Source: UBA7672 sp047601145 (lineage in GTDB: Bacteria; Pseudomonadota; Alphaproteobacteria; Caulobacterales; Hyphomonadaceae). From it: a stretch of DNA of 64,000 nucleotides. Both the position numbers and the translations under genes were made by a program. The notes below the pieces were generated by a model, which saw only the letters and a program-made list of their open reading frames with translations, searched no databases and had not been told where the DNA came from. Positions within the stretch are counted from its first letter, which is position 1; each line of letters starts with the position of its first letter. The stretch lies in contig JASGJW010000001.1 in NCBI GenBank assembly GCA_047601145.1, positions 372,001-436,000 on the forward strand, written 5' to 3'. This document shows, one piece after another, positions 25,484 through 33,686 of the stretch.

Positions 25484-26188
25484 CTAGCACCAGGCTCCCG
25501 AAATCGGGATCACCTGCCCGGAGACGAAGCCGCTGCGGCCAATGGCCAGCAGCTCGATAAGGGCTGCCACCTCCTCGGCTTCACCAAGGCGGCCCATCGG
25601 CACGCGCGCGAGGAGCTTGGGACCCTTCACCGGATCCTCGAGCAGCGCTTTGGGGTAATATGTCTCGGTCTGGATGAAGTTGGCGCCGACGGCGTTGACC
25701 GAAATCCCATCGCCCGCGACTTCGAGCGCCAACGTACGCACGACGCCGTTCACCGCGGCGCGTGCGGCAGCATAGGCGGCAAAGCCAGGTATCCCGCCGA
25801 TCGGTCCGGACGATGATCCGAACACGATGCGCCCGGATTTGTTGGGCCGCATCGCCTTCACCGCAGCGCCCGCGAAGGCGATCGATTCTGCCGCGAGCCG
25901 CTGGAAGTACGGCATCAAGTCCTCGATCCCGAGATCCTCGATCTTGGTGCGCGGCGCCGGCATCGCCGGCGAAATCACGATCGCATCGAGCTTGCCGCCA
26001 AAGCGCTGCGCTGCTCGCACGACAAGATCGCCAGGCGTGCCCCACGCGATCACTTCGACGCCCTCATCCTCGCCATCGCGCGCAATGGCGGGATCGCAGG
26101 CGATCACCCGCGCCCCCGCCTTCTTGAGGCGCGAGGCGATCACCGGATTGGCGAACCCTTTGAGGTCAGTGACGAAGACGTTCACCAC
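25484..26188 (-). CDS. SDR-fold protein with halohydrin-dehalogenase-like active site
   Basis: 234 residues with an SDR fold but two key changes. The glycine-rich cofactor motif (TGxxxGxG) is missing; the N-terminus reads VTDLKGFANP instead. The catalytic motif is Ser126-x12-Tyr139-x3-Arg143 (YAAAR) rather than YxxxK. Both features, and the T-x4-F element (Thr7, Phe12), are hallmarks of halohydrin dehalogenases, which use the pocket left by NAD to bind halide. The usual Gly after F-x is Asn14 here. The C-terminal GANFIQTETYYPKAL also resembles HheC. Start is GTG overlapping the upstream stop by 1 nt. It could instead be a catalytically altered SDR. Confidence 0.8.
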   Translation of the reverse strand: MVNVFVTDLKGFANPVIASRLKKAGARVIACDPAIARDGEDEGVEVIAWGTPGDLVVRAAQRFGGKLDAIVISPAMPAPRTKIEDLGIEDLMPYFQRLAAESIAFAGAAVKAMRPNKSGRIVFGSSSGPIGGIPGFAAYAAARAAVNGVVRTLALEVAGDGISVNAVGANFIQTETYYPKALLEDPVKGPKLLARVPMGRLGEAEEVAALIELLAIGRSGFVSGQVIPISGAWC

Positions 26189-27252
26189 TATTGCACGCCA
26201 CGCGGCTTGGGCGGGGGCGCGGTTGGCCCGAAGATACCTGGCCCCTGCTTGTTCTCGCGGCCCGACGCCTCGAGGATCCGCGCACCGCCGAGAATGCCCT
26301 CCATGGCGTAGTTGCCTTCATGGCAGGCGTACTCGTAAACGGACTCATTCCGCTTGTTCAGCGTCTCCTCCGCCTTCCATGTCTGCGTGTAGTAGACCGG
26401 ATCATCGACGGTGAATTCGTAATAGAGCTGGCCGTCAGCGGCGCGCGCAAACTTCTCGATCACCTTGCCTTCCGGGCTCAGGATGATCTGCCCCTGATTG
26501 GCCTGCTCGGGATGCACATTGACGGTCTCGACCACCAGCGTGTCGCCCTCCCACCAGCCCACGCTATCGCCCAGCCAGGGCTTGATCGCGGCGGGCCGGT
26601 GCTTCGCCTCGGCCTTGCTCGCTGCGATCGGAATGATGCGCGCATCGTGCACCATCTCGACAAGGATCATCAGCGCGTCCCTGGTCTGCACGATCTGATA
26701 GTTGTTATTGTAAATCGTGTTCAACATTCCCGGCCCGCCGGCGCCCGTGAAGCCGATGAGACAGCGCTCCGCGATCGGAAGCGTTTCGGGTCCCTGATAC
26801 ATCGTGGCGCGCTTCCTGGCGGATGCATCCGCGCGCGCCTTCTGGCCTGCAGGCGAGACCGGCACCCGGCCATCCGGCGGATCGACAATCCATGACGTGC
26901 GGATCTCGCCCTTGACCGTTGCGAAGGCGACCCCGGGGTCGATCCAGAACGTGTTGTAACCGCGGTCGTTGTTCTTGTCGTCGAGCAGGCCGTCATTGAG
27001 CTTGGAAGCCCCCTCTTCGCTCTGCGCCAGGAGGATCCACGGATTGTTCTTCACAAGATCCGCCGCTTCTTCCTTCGTCACCGAAAGCTTCATGTTGGGC
27101 GTGCGCGAGAGGTTGGTGAGCGACTGGTTCGACCAGACGCCCTGAAGGTCCGGCTTGCCCTCCGGCGTACGCGGCGGGGTATAGCTCGCCTGGGCGAATG
27201 CCGGGGCGGAAAGGATCAGCCCGAGCGCACAGGTTGCAAGCAATTTTGCCAT
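26188..27252 (-). CDS. Secreted protein of unknown function (PDLQGVWS family)
   Basis: 354 residues with a clear signal peptide ending AFA-QASYT at about residue 21. The mature protein starts with TPEGKPDLQGVWSN, a hallmark of a large family of uncharacterised secreted proteins in Alphaproteobacteria and Acidobacteria. Other conserved pieces are GYNTFWIDPG, ERCLIGFTGAGGPGML, HRPAAIKPWLGDSVGWWEGDTLVVET and YEYACHEGNYAMEGIL. It is probably a beta-rich periplasmic protein. Its stop codon overlaps the GTG of the halohydrin-dehalogenase-like SDR, so the two are coupled and may act on the same compound. No activity is known for the family as far as I know. Confidence 0.88.
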   Translation of the reverse strand: MAKLLATCALGLILSAPAFAQASYTPPRTPEGKPDLQGVWSNQSLTNLSRTPNMKLSVTKEEAADLVKNNPWILLAQSEEGASKLNDGLLDDKNNDRGYNTFWIDPGVAFATVKGEIRTSWIVDPPDGRVPVSPAGQKARADASARKRATMYQGPETLPIAERCLIGFTGAGGPGMLNTIYNNNYQIVQTRDALMILVEMVHDARIIPIAASKAEAKHRPAAIKPWLGDSVGWWEGDTLVVETVNVHPEQANQGQIILSPEGKVIEKFARAADGQLYYEFTVDDPVYYTQTWKAEETLNKRNESVYEYACHEGNYAMEGILGGARILEASGRENKQGPGIFGPTAPPPKPRGVQ

Positions 27253-27347
27253 GACGATCTCCTCCGGAGGCGGCGAACGTCTCGGTTCGTCCTGCCTGGA
27301 GAAAAGCCTACGCCCAATCGATCAGCGCGAAAAGCATAAGCGCGTGA

Positions 27348-29648
27348 TCAGGCCGCCTTGTCGTCAGCAACCAGCCTGCGCCCCTGAAGGAGGGCAAGGT
27401 ACTTCGTCGCCAGCTCGCGGGCGTCGATTGGCTTGGAAATATAATCGCTCATGCCCATGCCGAGATAACGCTCGCGGTCCCCGCTCATCGCGTCAGCAGT
27501 CAGCGCAATCACCGGAATGTCCTTCCAGGCTTCCTCGCTGGCGCGGATACGCCGGATCGTTTCCCTGCCGTCCATCACGGGCATGTGGATGTCGAGAAGG
27601 ACAAGGTCGAATGACTGCTCGGCAAGGCGCTCAAGCGCCTCCTTGCCGTTGGCGACCTCGACGATCTTCGGGCTCAGCTGCGCCGTGAACAGCTTCACGA
27701 CCTGGCGATTGACCGGGTTGTCGTCAACGAGCAGCACGCGGGCGCCCATGATCGGACGCAGCTTGTCGTCTTCCGACTGCTCGGCGACCGGTTCATCGGC
27801 CTCGACCTGCACGGGCTTCAGCACGCCTGGAGCAGCCGTGAAGGTAAGATGGAAGGTCGAGCCCTGCCCTGACAGGCTCTCGGCCATGACGTCCCCGCCC
27901 ATCAGGCGCGCAAGCTGGCGAGTGATCGCAAGGCCAAGGCCCGTCCCGCCAAAGCGCCGCGTGATTGAAGCGTCGGCCTGCGTGAAGGCGCCGAAGAGAC
28001 GCGACATCGTCTCCTGCTCCATGCCGATGCCAGTGTCGCTGACGGAAATGCGCACAAGCCAGTCGCCGCCGGGCTCCTGATCCGCGCCAACGCGGACCTT
28101 GATCGAGCCCGTTTCGGTGAACTTGATGGCGTTGGATAGAAGATTGGCGACGCACTGACGAACGCGGATGGGATCGTAGTTCAGCACCGGTGGAAGATCT
28201 TCGGCGACATCCATGGTCAACTTCAGGCCGCGCTCCTCCGCACGATGCAGGAAGAGCTGGCGCACGCGCTCGATCGTAAGACAGAGCTGCCCATCGATGC
28301 GTGCGATCTCGAGCTTGCCCGCCTCGATCTTGGAAATGTCGAGCACGTCGTTGAGCAGCGCCATGAGCGTCTGGCCGGATTCGGAGATCACGTTGACGCG
28401 ATCGCGCTGGCCGTCGGTCAGCTCTTCGTCCTGGAGCACCTGCGCCATGCCGAGAATGCCGTTGAGCGGCGTGCGGATCTCATGGCTCATCGAAGCGAGG
28501 AAATTGGACTTCGCAACCGTCGCCGCCTCGGCCTGCTGCTTGGCCTCTTCGAGGGCCAGCTGCTGCTGCTTCTGGTCGTGAATATCGAGCATGAGGCCGA
28601 CGGCGCGGATCGGTTCGCGCGCAGGCCCGCGCTGCACCTGCATGAACACGCGCACCCAGCGGCCTATGCCATCCGGGCGATAGACACGTGTCTCGGTGAC
28701 CTGCACCGCTTCTGATTCCAGGCACCTGATCCAGTCGGCCCGCAGGCGCGGAAGTTCATCGTCCATGTAGATGCCAAAGACATCCGAGTCCTGGCGCGCC
28801 ATGCCCTCAGGCCCGACAAGCGACCTGAACTGCTCCGAGCCCCAACGTTCGCCCGTGCGGAGGTCGATCTCGTAGACGCCGGCGTGAGCGGCCTGCATGG
28901 CCAGCTCGAACCGGTTGGTCATCGTGTCGGCGGTGTCGCGGGCGCGAGCCAGTTCGGTGACGTTCTGGCTGATGCCGAACATCTCGAATTTTCCGGACGG
29001 AAGCTTGCGGCCGGCGCGATAGTGGACGCGCAATGTCTTCCAGCCGCCCTTGCTGTCGCGATAGCGCATCTCGCCTTCAGCCGACCCGCCCTGCGCGGTG
29101 ATGTGATCCCGGATCACCGCGTCCTTGGCGACATCGTCGGGATGCTGGATCTTCATCAGGATGGCCAGCGGTACGGGCTCGTTGATGCCATCATGGCCAA
29201 GCGAGAGTTCGCTCGAGAAGTGATAGACTTCCGCGTCCGGATCATAGCGCCATGTGCCGATCTCAGCGTCATTCATCAGGCGGTCGCGCACCGTGCGCGC
29301 GGTGACGATGGACGTGAGCGCCTGCCATTCGGAAGAGACATCGACGAGACGAACGACTTCGCGGGCGGGCGCAACCTGCGTGCGGTCGAGACGGACCCAG
29401 CTTTCCTTGCCAGCATCGCGCAGGTGGAAACAGTTTGCGCCGGTCGAGCGGGCTTCATCGACCGCAACGCCGCGCATGAGTTCGAGAATCTGGATGCCGA
29501 CAAGATGCGGCGCCGGGCGGTTGATGCGCGTTGCGAAGGCTGCGTTGACCTCCGTGATCCGGTCGCGATCGTCGACGACGCAGCACGGAATGGACCCGAT
29601 CACCGCTTGCGCGACCGCTGGCGTTTCCAGAAGTTTGGTCGACGACAT
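27348..29648 (-). CDS. Hybrid sensor histidine kinase with PAS domains and C-terminal receiver
   Basis: 766 residues, cytosolic (no membrane segments). Domain order is PAS (about 10-105), PAS (about 120-235), PAS/PAC (about 240-358), coiled linker, HisKA with H389 in SMSHEIRTPLNG, HATPase with NLLSNAIKFTETGS, SDTGIGM and GGTGLGLAI, then a receiver domain (VLLVDDNPVNRQV, phospho-acceptor Asp in LVLLDIHMPVMDG, SKPID). It autophosphorylates on His389 and passes phosphate to its receiver; a downstream Hpt or response regulator is needed but not seen nearby. Upstream of the start a 198-bp gap separates it from a divergent TetR operon. Input signal unknown. Confidence 0.95.
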   Translation of the reverse strand: MSSTKLLETPAVAQAVIGSIPCCVVDDRDRITEVNAAFATRINRPAPHLVGIQILELMRGVAVDEARSTGANCFHLRDAGKESWVRLDRTQVAPAREVVRLVDVSSEWQALTSIVTARTVRDRLMNDAEIGTWRYDPDAEVYHFSSELSLGHDGINEPVPLAILMKIQHPDDVAKDAVIRDHITAQGGSAEGEMRYRDSKGGWKTLRVHYRAGRKLPSGKFEMFGISQNVTELARARDTADTMTNRFELAMQAAHAGVYEIDLRTGERWGSEQFRSLVGPEGMARQDSDVFGIYMDDELPRLRADWIRCLESEAVQVTETRVYRPDGIGRWVRVFMQVQRGPAREPIRAVGLMLDIHDQKQQQLALEEAKQQAEAATVAKSNFLASMSHEIRTPLNGILGMAQVLQDEELTDGQRDRVNVISESGQTLMALLNDVLDISKIEAGKLEIARIDGQLCLTIERVRQLFLHRAEERGLKLTMDVAEDLPPVLNYDPIRVRQCVANLLSNAIKFTETGSIKVRVGADQEPGGDWLVRISVSDTGIGMEQETMSRLFGAFTQADASITRRFGGTGLGLAITRQLARLMGGDVMAESLSGQGSTFHLTFTAAPGVLKPVQVEADEPVAEQSEDDKLRPIMGARVLLVDDNPVNRQVVKLFTAQLSPKIVEVANGKEALERLAEQSFDLVLLDIHMPVMDGRETIRRIRASEEAWKDIPVIALTADAMSGDRERYLGMGMSDYISKPIDARELATKYLALLQGRRLVADDKAA

Positions 29649-29813
29649 TAGCTAAGCGGTCCGCCCGTAAAGATATCAGCCTGAATTCTTTACGCTGGAT
29701 TGGTTTAGCGACCGTTCCTGCGCGCGTGATGGCAAATACCGGCGGGCCAGAGCCTTCCCTTTCAAAAGAATCTTCGCACGCCCTCTGGACTCAATCGCGA
29801 TGACCTGTATATA

Positions 29814-29831
29814 TAACTGACCGGTCAGTTA
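29814..29831. promoter_or_regulatory. Perfect 18-bp palindromic operator (TetR)
   Basis: TAACTGACCGGTCAGTTA is a perfect palindrome ending 15 nt before the TetR ATG. The preceding TATATA (29808-29813) could be the -10 box, so repressor binding would block transcription start. The position is typical for a TetR protein controlling itself and its efflux operon. Confidence 0.85.
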
Positions 29832-29846
29832 CTTAAAAGAACCGTA

Positions 29847-30494
29847 ATGTCAGAGACTTCCTCCCCATCCTCCACCCCGAAATGGCGGCGCCGGGCAGAT
29901 GCCCGGCCCGCCGAAATCGTCCAGGCCGCCTACGAAGTCTTCTCGGAAAAAGGCTTCGCATCGGCCCGGCTGGACGACATCGCGAGGCGCGCCGGCGTCT
30001 CGAAGGGCGCTCTCTACCTCTATTTCGAGACCAAGCAGGACATCTTCGAAGCCGTCGTGAAGGACGGCATCGCTCCCAACATCGGGAAGATCGAGGCATT
30101 CGCGCTTAGCTTCCCGGGACCCTTCGACCAGCTGCTCCGCATGATGCTCGCGCGCGTCGCCGAGCTGGCGACGGCCTCGAACATGGGCCGCGTCGTGAAG
30201 ATGGTGATCGGCGAGAGCGGCAATTTCCCGGAGATTGCCCGGATCTGGCACGACGATGCGGTTGCCAAGGGCCTTGGCCTTCTGACGAAAGTGATCGAGC
30301 GGGCGCAGGAACGCGGCGAGGTCCGTCCGGGGGACGCCCGCAATCACGCCGTCTCGATCATGTCCCCCCTCCTCCTTGGCGTGATCTTCCGGGAAACGTT
30401 TGTCCCCGTCGGGGCGAAGCCTTTCGACATCCCAAGCCTCATGCAGCAGCATCTCGACAACGTGCTGCCTGGACTTCTGACGAGCCGCCCATGA
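29847..30494 (+). CDS. TetR/AcrR-family repressor of the efflux operon
   Basis: A 215-residue regulator with a TetR_N helix-turn-helix at about residues 22-68 (IVQAAYEVFSEKGFASARLDDIARRAGVSKGALYLYF, read in parts) and a C-terminal ligand-binding domain of the TetR_C type found next to transporters. A Pro/Ser-rich leader precedes the DNA-binding domain. Its stop overlaps the start of the HlyD gene (ATGA), so all four genes form one operon that is presumably autorepressed through the palindrome at 29814-29831 and released by a transported drug or toxic compound. Confidence 0.94.
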   Translation: MSETSSPSSTPKWRRRADARPAEIVQAAYEVFSEKGFASARLDDIARRAGVSKGALYLYFETKQDIFEAVVKDGIAPNIGKIEAFALSFPGPFDQLLRMMLARVAELATASNMGRVVKMVIGESGNFPEIARIWHDDAVAKGLGLLTKVIERAQERGEVRPGDARNHAVSIMSPLLLGVIFRETFVPVGAKPFDIPSLMQQHLDNVLPGLLTSRP

Positions 30495-31474
30495 AACCGC
30501 AGCAAATCCTGGTTGGCGTCCTGGTCCTCGCAGCCGCGGGCCTGGCAGTCTTCCTCCTCTTCGGTCGCGGCGGCTCAGACCATGGCGTGCTCTCCGGCTA
30601 TGTCGAAGGCGAACCGCTCTATCCAGCATCGCCCGTTGCGGGACGCCTGACGGAACTCAACGTCCAGCGCGGCGACACCATTGCCGCCGGAGCAGGCTTC
30701 TTTGCGATCGATCCGGCGCAGAGCGAAGCCGCCCGTGACCAGGCAGCAGCAGAAACACACGCGGCAAAAGCGCTGGCGGCCGATGCCAAGCGCGGCCAGA
30801 GGCCGGCCGAACTTGGCGTCATCGAGGCTCAGCTTGCGGCCGCGCGCGCACAGCTCAACGAGGCTGAGCTCACGCTGAAACGGGTGAAGCCGCTGACCGA
30901 AGCTGGCGCCGCCTCACGCGCGCAACTGGACTCGGCGGAAGCTGCAAGATCGACTGCGCAGGCAAATGTGAAAGCGATCGAGAAGCAGCTGCAGGCCGCC
31001 AAGCTGGGCGCACGTGAGGACCAGGCGCGCGCAGCGCAGGACCGTGTGCGCCAGGCTGAAGCTGCACTGACCGCCGCACAAGCGCGTCTCACCGACATTG
31101 CGCCTTCCGCCCCAGGCGCGGGACGCGTTGAGGACGTCTTCTACCAGCTGGGCGAATGGGTTCCGGCCAACCAGCCCGTGCTGTCCTTCATTCCGGATGA
31201 TCGCGTCAGGCTGCGTTTCTTTGCGCCACAGGACGGCATCAACCGCTATGCCATCGGCAGCGAGATCACGTTCACATGCGACGGCTGCGCCAAGGACCTC
31301 AAGGCGAAGGTGACGTACGTCTCCCCGCGCCCGGAATTTACCCCGCCGGTCATCTACAGCCGCGAATTGCGCGAGCGGATGGTTTTCCTGGTCGAGGCGT
31401 TGCCGGTCTCCTCGAAGGGGCTGACGCCCGGCCAGCCCGTCGACGTCATACCGCTCAAGGCCACGGGAAAATGA
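30491..31474 (+). CDS. HlyD-family membrane fusion (periplasmic adaptor) protein
   Basis: 327 residues. One N-terminal membrane anchor (about 7-25), a biotinyl-lipoyl-like half (YVEGEPLYPASPVAGRLTELNVQRGDTI), a long Ala/Arg/Glu-rich coiled-coil hairpin (about 75-195) and the second lipoyl half plus beta-barrel. This matches YbhG/EmrA-type adaptors that link an ABC-2 transporter to an outer-membrane channel. A CDGC pair lies near residue 260. It is the first transporter gene after the TetR repressor and overlaps both neighbours by 4 nt. The outer-membrane partner is not encoded nearby. Confidence 0.93.
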   Translation: MKPQQILVGVLVLAAAGLAVFLLFGRGGSDHGVLSGYVEGEPLYPASPVAGRLTELNVQRGDTIAAGAGFFAIDPAQSEAARDQAAAETHAAKALAADAKRGQRPAELGVIEAQLAAARAQLNEAELTLKRVKPLTEAGAASRAQLDSAEAARSTAQANVKAIEKQLQAAKLGAREDQARAAQDRVRQAEAALTAAQARLTDIAPSAPGAGRVEDVFYQLGEWVPANQPVLSFIPDDRVRLRFFAPQDGINRYAIGSEITFTCDGCAKDLKAKVTYVSPRPEFTPPVIYSRELRERMVFLVEALPVSSKGLTPGQPVDVIPLKATGK

Positions 31475-32406
31475 CCGCGCCGTCGCCAGCGGACCTCGCC
31501 ATCGACGTGCAGGGCCTGAACAAGTCGTTCGGCGACAAGCATGTGGTGAAGGACTTCTCGATCCAGGTTCCGCGCGGCCGGATCACCGGCTTCCTCGGGC
31601 CCAACGGGTCGGGAAAGACCACCACGCTTCGGATGTTGTGCGGCCTGCTGACGCCGGATTCGGGTAGCGGCAAATGCCTTGGCCTCGACATCGTCAGGCA
31701 GTCGGACGCGATCAAGCTGCGCGTCGGCTACATGACGCAGAAATTCTCGCTCTATGACGACCTCACCATCGAAGAGAACCTGATGTTCATGGCGCGCGTC
31801 CATGGGCTCGATCGACGGCATGAGCGTGTGAAGGACGCGCTCGACCGGCTCGGGCTCTATGAGCGCCGCAAGCAGCTGGCGGGGAAGCTGTCGGGCGGAT
31901 GGAAACAGCGCATGGCGCTGGCCGCAACGACCCTGCATGAACCTGAACTCCTGCTGCTCGATGAACCAACAGCAGGCGTCGACCCACAGGCGCGCCGTCA
32001 GTTCTGGGATGAGATCCATGCGCTGTCGGCGCAAGGACTGACTGTCCTCGTCTCCACCCACTACATGGACGAAGCCGAGCGTTGCCACGACATCGCCTAC
32101 ATCGCCTATGGAACGCTGATGGCGCGCGGGACGGCGCCAGACATCCTGAAACAGGTTGGCCTCGTCACCTGGGAGGGCGAAGGGCCCGGCGTCGACAGGC
32201 TCTCACCCGAGATCGCGAAACTCCCCGGCGTCGAGGCGGCCGCGCCGTTCGGTGTGACACTGCATGTGAGCGGCACTGATGAGACAGCGCTGGAGAAGGC
32301 GTTGCAGCCCTACCGTCGCGATCCGTTTGTCTGGAAGCGGACCGAGCCCACGCTCGAGGACGCCTTCATCCACCTGATGGGCAAGTCGGAGGATAACTTC
32401 CGATGA
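31471..32406 (+). CDS. ABC transporter ATP-binding protein (YbhF/CcmA type)
   Basis: 311 residues. Walker A GPNGSGKTTT at about 43-52, Q-loop in YMTQKFSLYDDL, signature LSGGWKQR, Walker B LLLLDEPTAGVD and H-loop STHYMDEAE are all intact. A C-terminal extension of about 80 residues (after residue 230) is common in ABC-2 exporters of this class. The start ATG overlaps the HlyD stop (ATGA). Together with the following permease and the HlyD adaptor it forms a drug or metabolite exporter like YbhGFSR, here with a single permease gene. Confidence 0.95.
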   Translation: MTAPSPADLAIDVQGLNKSFGDKHVVKDFSIQVPRGRITGFLGPNGSGKTTTLRMLCGLLTPDSGSGKCLGLDIVRQSDAIKLRVGYMTQKFSLYDDLTIEENLMFMARVHGLDRRHERVKDALDRLGLYERRKQLAGKLSGGWKQRMALAATTLHEPELLLLDEPTAGVDPQARRQFWDEIHALSAQGLTVLVSTHYMDEAERCHDIAYIAYGTLMARGTAPDILKQVGLVTWEGEGPGVDRLSPEIAKLPGVEAAAPFGVTLHVSGTDETALEKALQPYRRDPFVWKRTEPTLEDAFIHLMGKSEDNFR

Positions 32407-33551
32407 GCGCTACAGCGAAACGCAATTCATGGCCGACGCGCATCCTTGCCGTGCTGGCGAAGGAGTTCGTGCAGCTGACGCGGGACCGTCTGACCTATGC
32501 GATGATCCTCATGATCCCTGTCGTCCAGCTCCTGCTGTTCGGCTATGCGATCAACAACGAGCCGCGGCACCTGCCAACCGCTGTTCTTGTCCAGGACAAC
32601 TCCACGTTCGCGCGGTCCACCCTGTCGGCCTTCGTCAACACCCAGTTCTTCGACATCACGCATGAGGCCCCTTCGGTCGAGGAACTCGACGAACTTCTGC
32701 GCAAGGGCGAGGTGCAGTTCGCGCTGACCATTCCCGGTGACTTCACGCGCCGCGTGGCGCGCGGCGATGGCGCACAGATACTGCTCGAGGCCGATGCGAC
32801 CGACCCTTCGGCAACCGGCGCTGCAGTCGCGGCTGCGACTGCCTTGCCAATGCAGGCGCTGAACAATGATCTCACCGGCGCGCTCGCCCCGCACGCGCCG
32901 AAAACGGCGCCCTTCGATGTCGTGGTGCATCGCCGCTATAACCCCGAAAGCATCACCGCCTACAACATCGTCCCCGGCCTTCTGGGTATCATCCTCTCGA
33001 TGACCCTCGTCATGATGACGGCATTGTCGGTCACGCGCGAGACGGAGCGCGGCACGATGGAAAGCTTGCTGGCAACGCCCGCCCAGCCGATCGAGGTGAT
33101 GATCGGCAAGCTCGCGCCCTATGTGATGGTCGGGCTGATCCAGACCGCCGTCATCCTCGTCATGGCTTCGCTCCTGTTCCACGTGCCGATGGCCGGCGGG
33201 TGGATCGCGCTCAGCCTGGGCGTCCTTCTCTTCATCACCGGATCGCTCGCCCTCGGCTTCCTGATCTCGACGGTTGCGAGGACACAGCTGCAGGCGATGC
33301 AGATGTCGTTCTTCTACATGCTGCCCTCGATCCTGCTGTCGGGTTTCATGTTCCCCTTCCGCGGCATGCCGGAATGGGCGCAGGCGATCGGACAGGCGAT
33401 CCCGGTCACCCATTTCCTGCGCGTCGTTCGCGGCGCGCTGCTCAAGGGCGAAGGCCTTGCGACGCTATGGCCGAGCCATGTGGCGCTCGGCATCTTCGTT
33501 TGCCTCGTCACCGCACTGGCGATGGCGCGCTACCGGCGGACGCTGGATTAG
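32403..33551 (+). CDS. ABC-2 type transporter permease
   Basis: 382 residues. A membrane segment at about residues 30-50, a large periplasmic loop (about 55-180) and five C-terminal membrane segments form the standard ABC-2 exporter layout. The motif ETERGTMESLLATP is the conserved cytosolic coupling segment facing the ATPase, and FPFRGMPEWAQAIGQAIPVTHFL is typical of the family. It overlaps the ATPase gene by 4 nt and ends the operon. One permease gene means the transporter is probably a homodimer. Confidence 0.94.
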   Translation: MSATAKRNSWPTRILAVLAKEFVQLTRDRLTYAMILMIPVVQLLLFGYAINNEPRHLPTAVLVQDNSTFARSTLSAFVNTQFFDITHEAPSVEELDELLRKGEVQFALTIPGDFTRRVARGDGAQILLEADATDPSATGAAVAAATALPMQALNNDLTGALAPHAPKTAPFDVVVHRRYNPESITAYNIVPGLLGIILSMTLVMMTALSVTRETERGTMESLLATPAQPIEVMIGKLAPYVMVGLIQTAVILVMASLLFHVPMAGGWIALSLGVLLFITGSLALGFLISTVARTQLQAMQMSFFYMLPSILLSGFMFPFRGMPEWAQAIGQAIPVTHFLRVVRGALLKGEGLATLWPSHVALGIFVCLVTALAMARYRRTLD

Positions 33552-33579
33552 CCTCGCGAGCAAGATGGCGAGCAAGGTC

Positions 33580-33616
33580 GCCGGGCTTCCGTGGTGTCTG
33601 GTCACGGAAGCCCGGC
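33580..33616. terminator. Strong GC-rich hairpin between convergent genes
   Basis: GCCGGGCTTCCGTG (33580-33593) pairs perfectly with CACGGAAGCCCGGC (33603-33616) around a 9-nt loop. It lies 28 nt after the permease stop and 70 nt from the end of the convergent TTC38-like gene. There is no T-run on either strand, so it is either an imperfect intrinsic terminator or an mRNA 3'-end protecting structure. Confidence 0.6.
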
Positions 33617-33686
33617 AGGTTGCTCTTCCCCGAGGCGGACGGTCCAGGTCTGACGCCTGCTTGCCTGCCTCGCTTTATTCGGTCGT

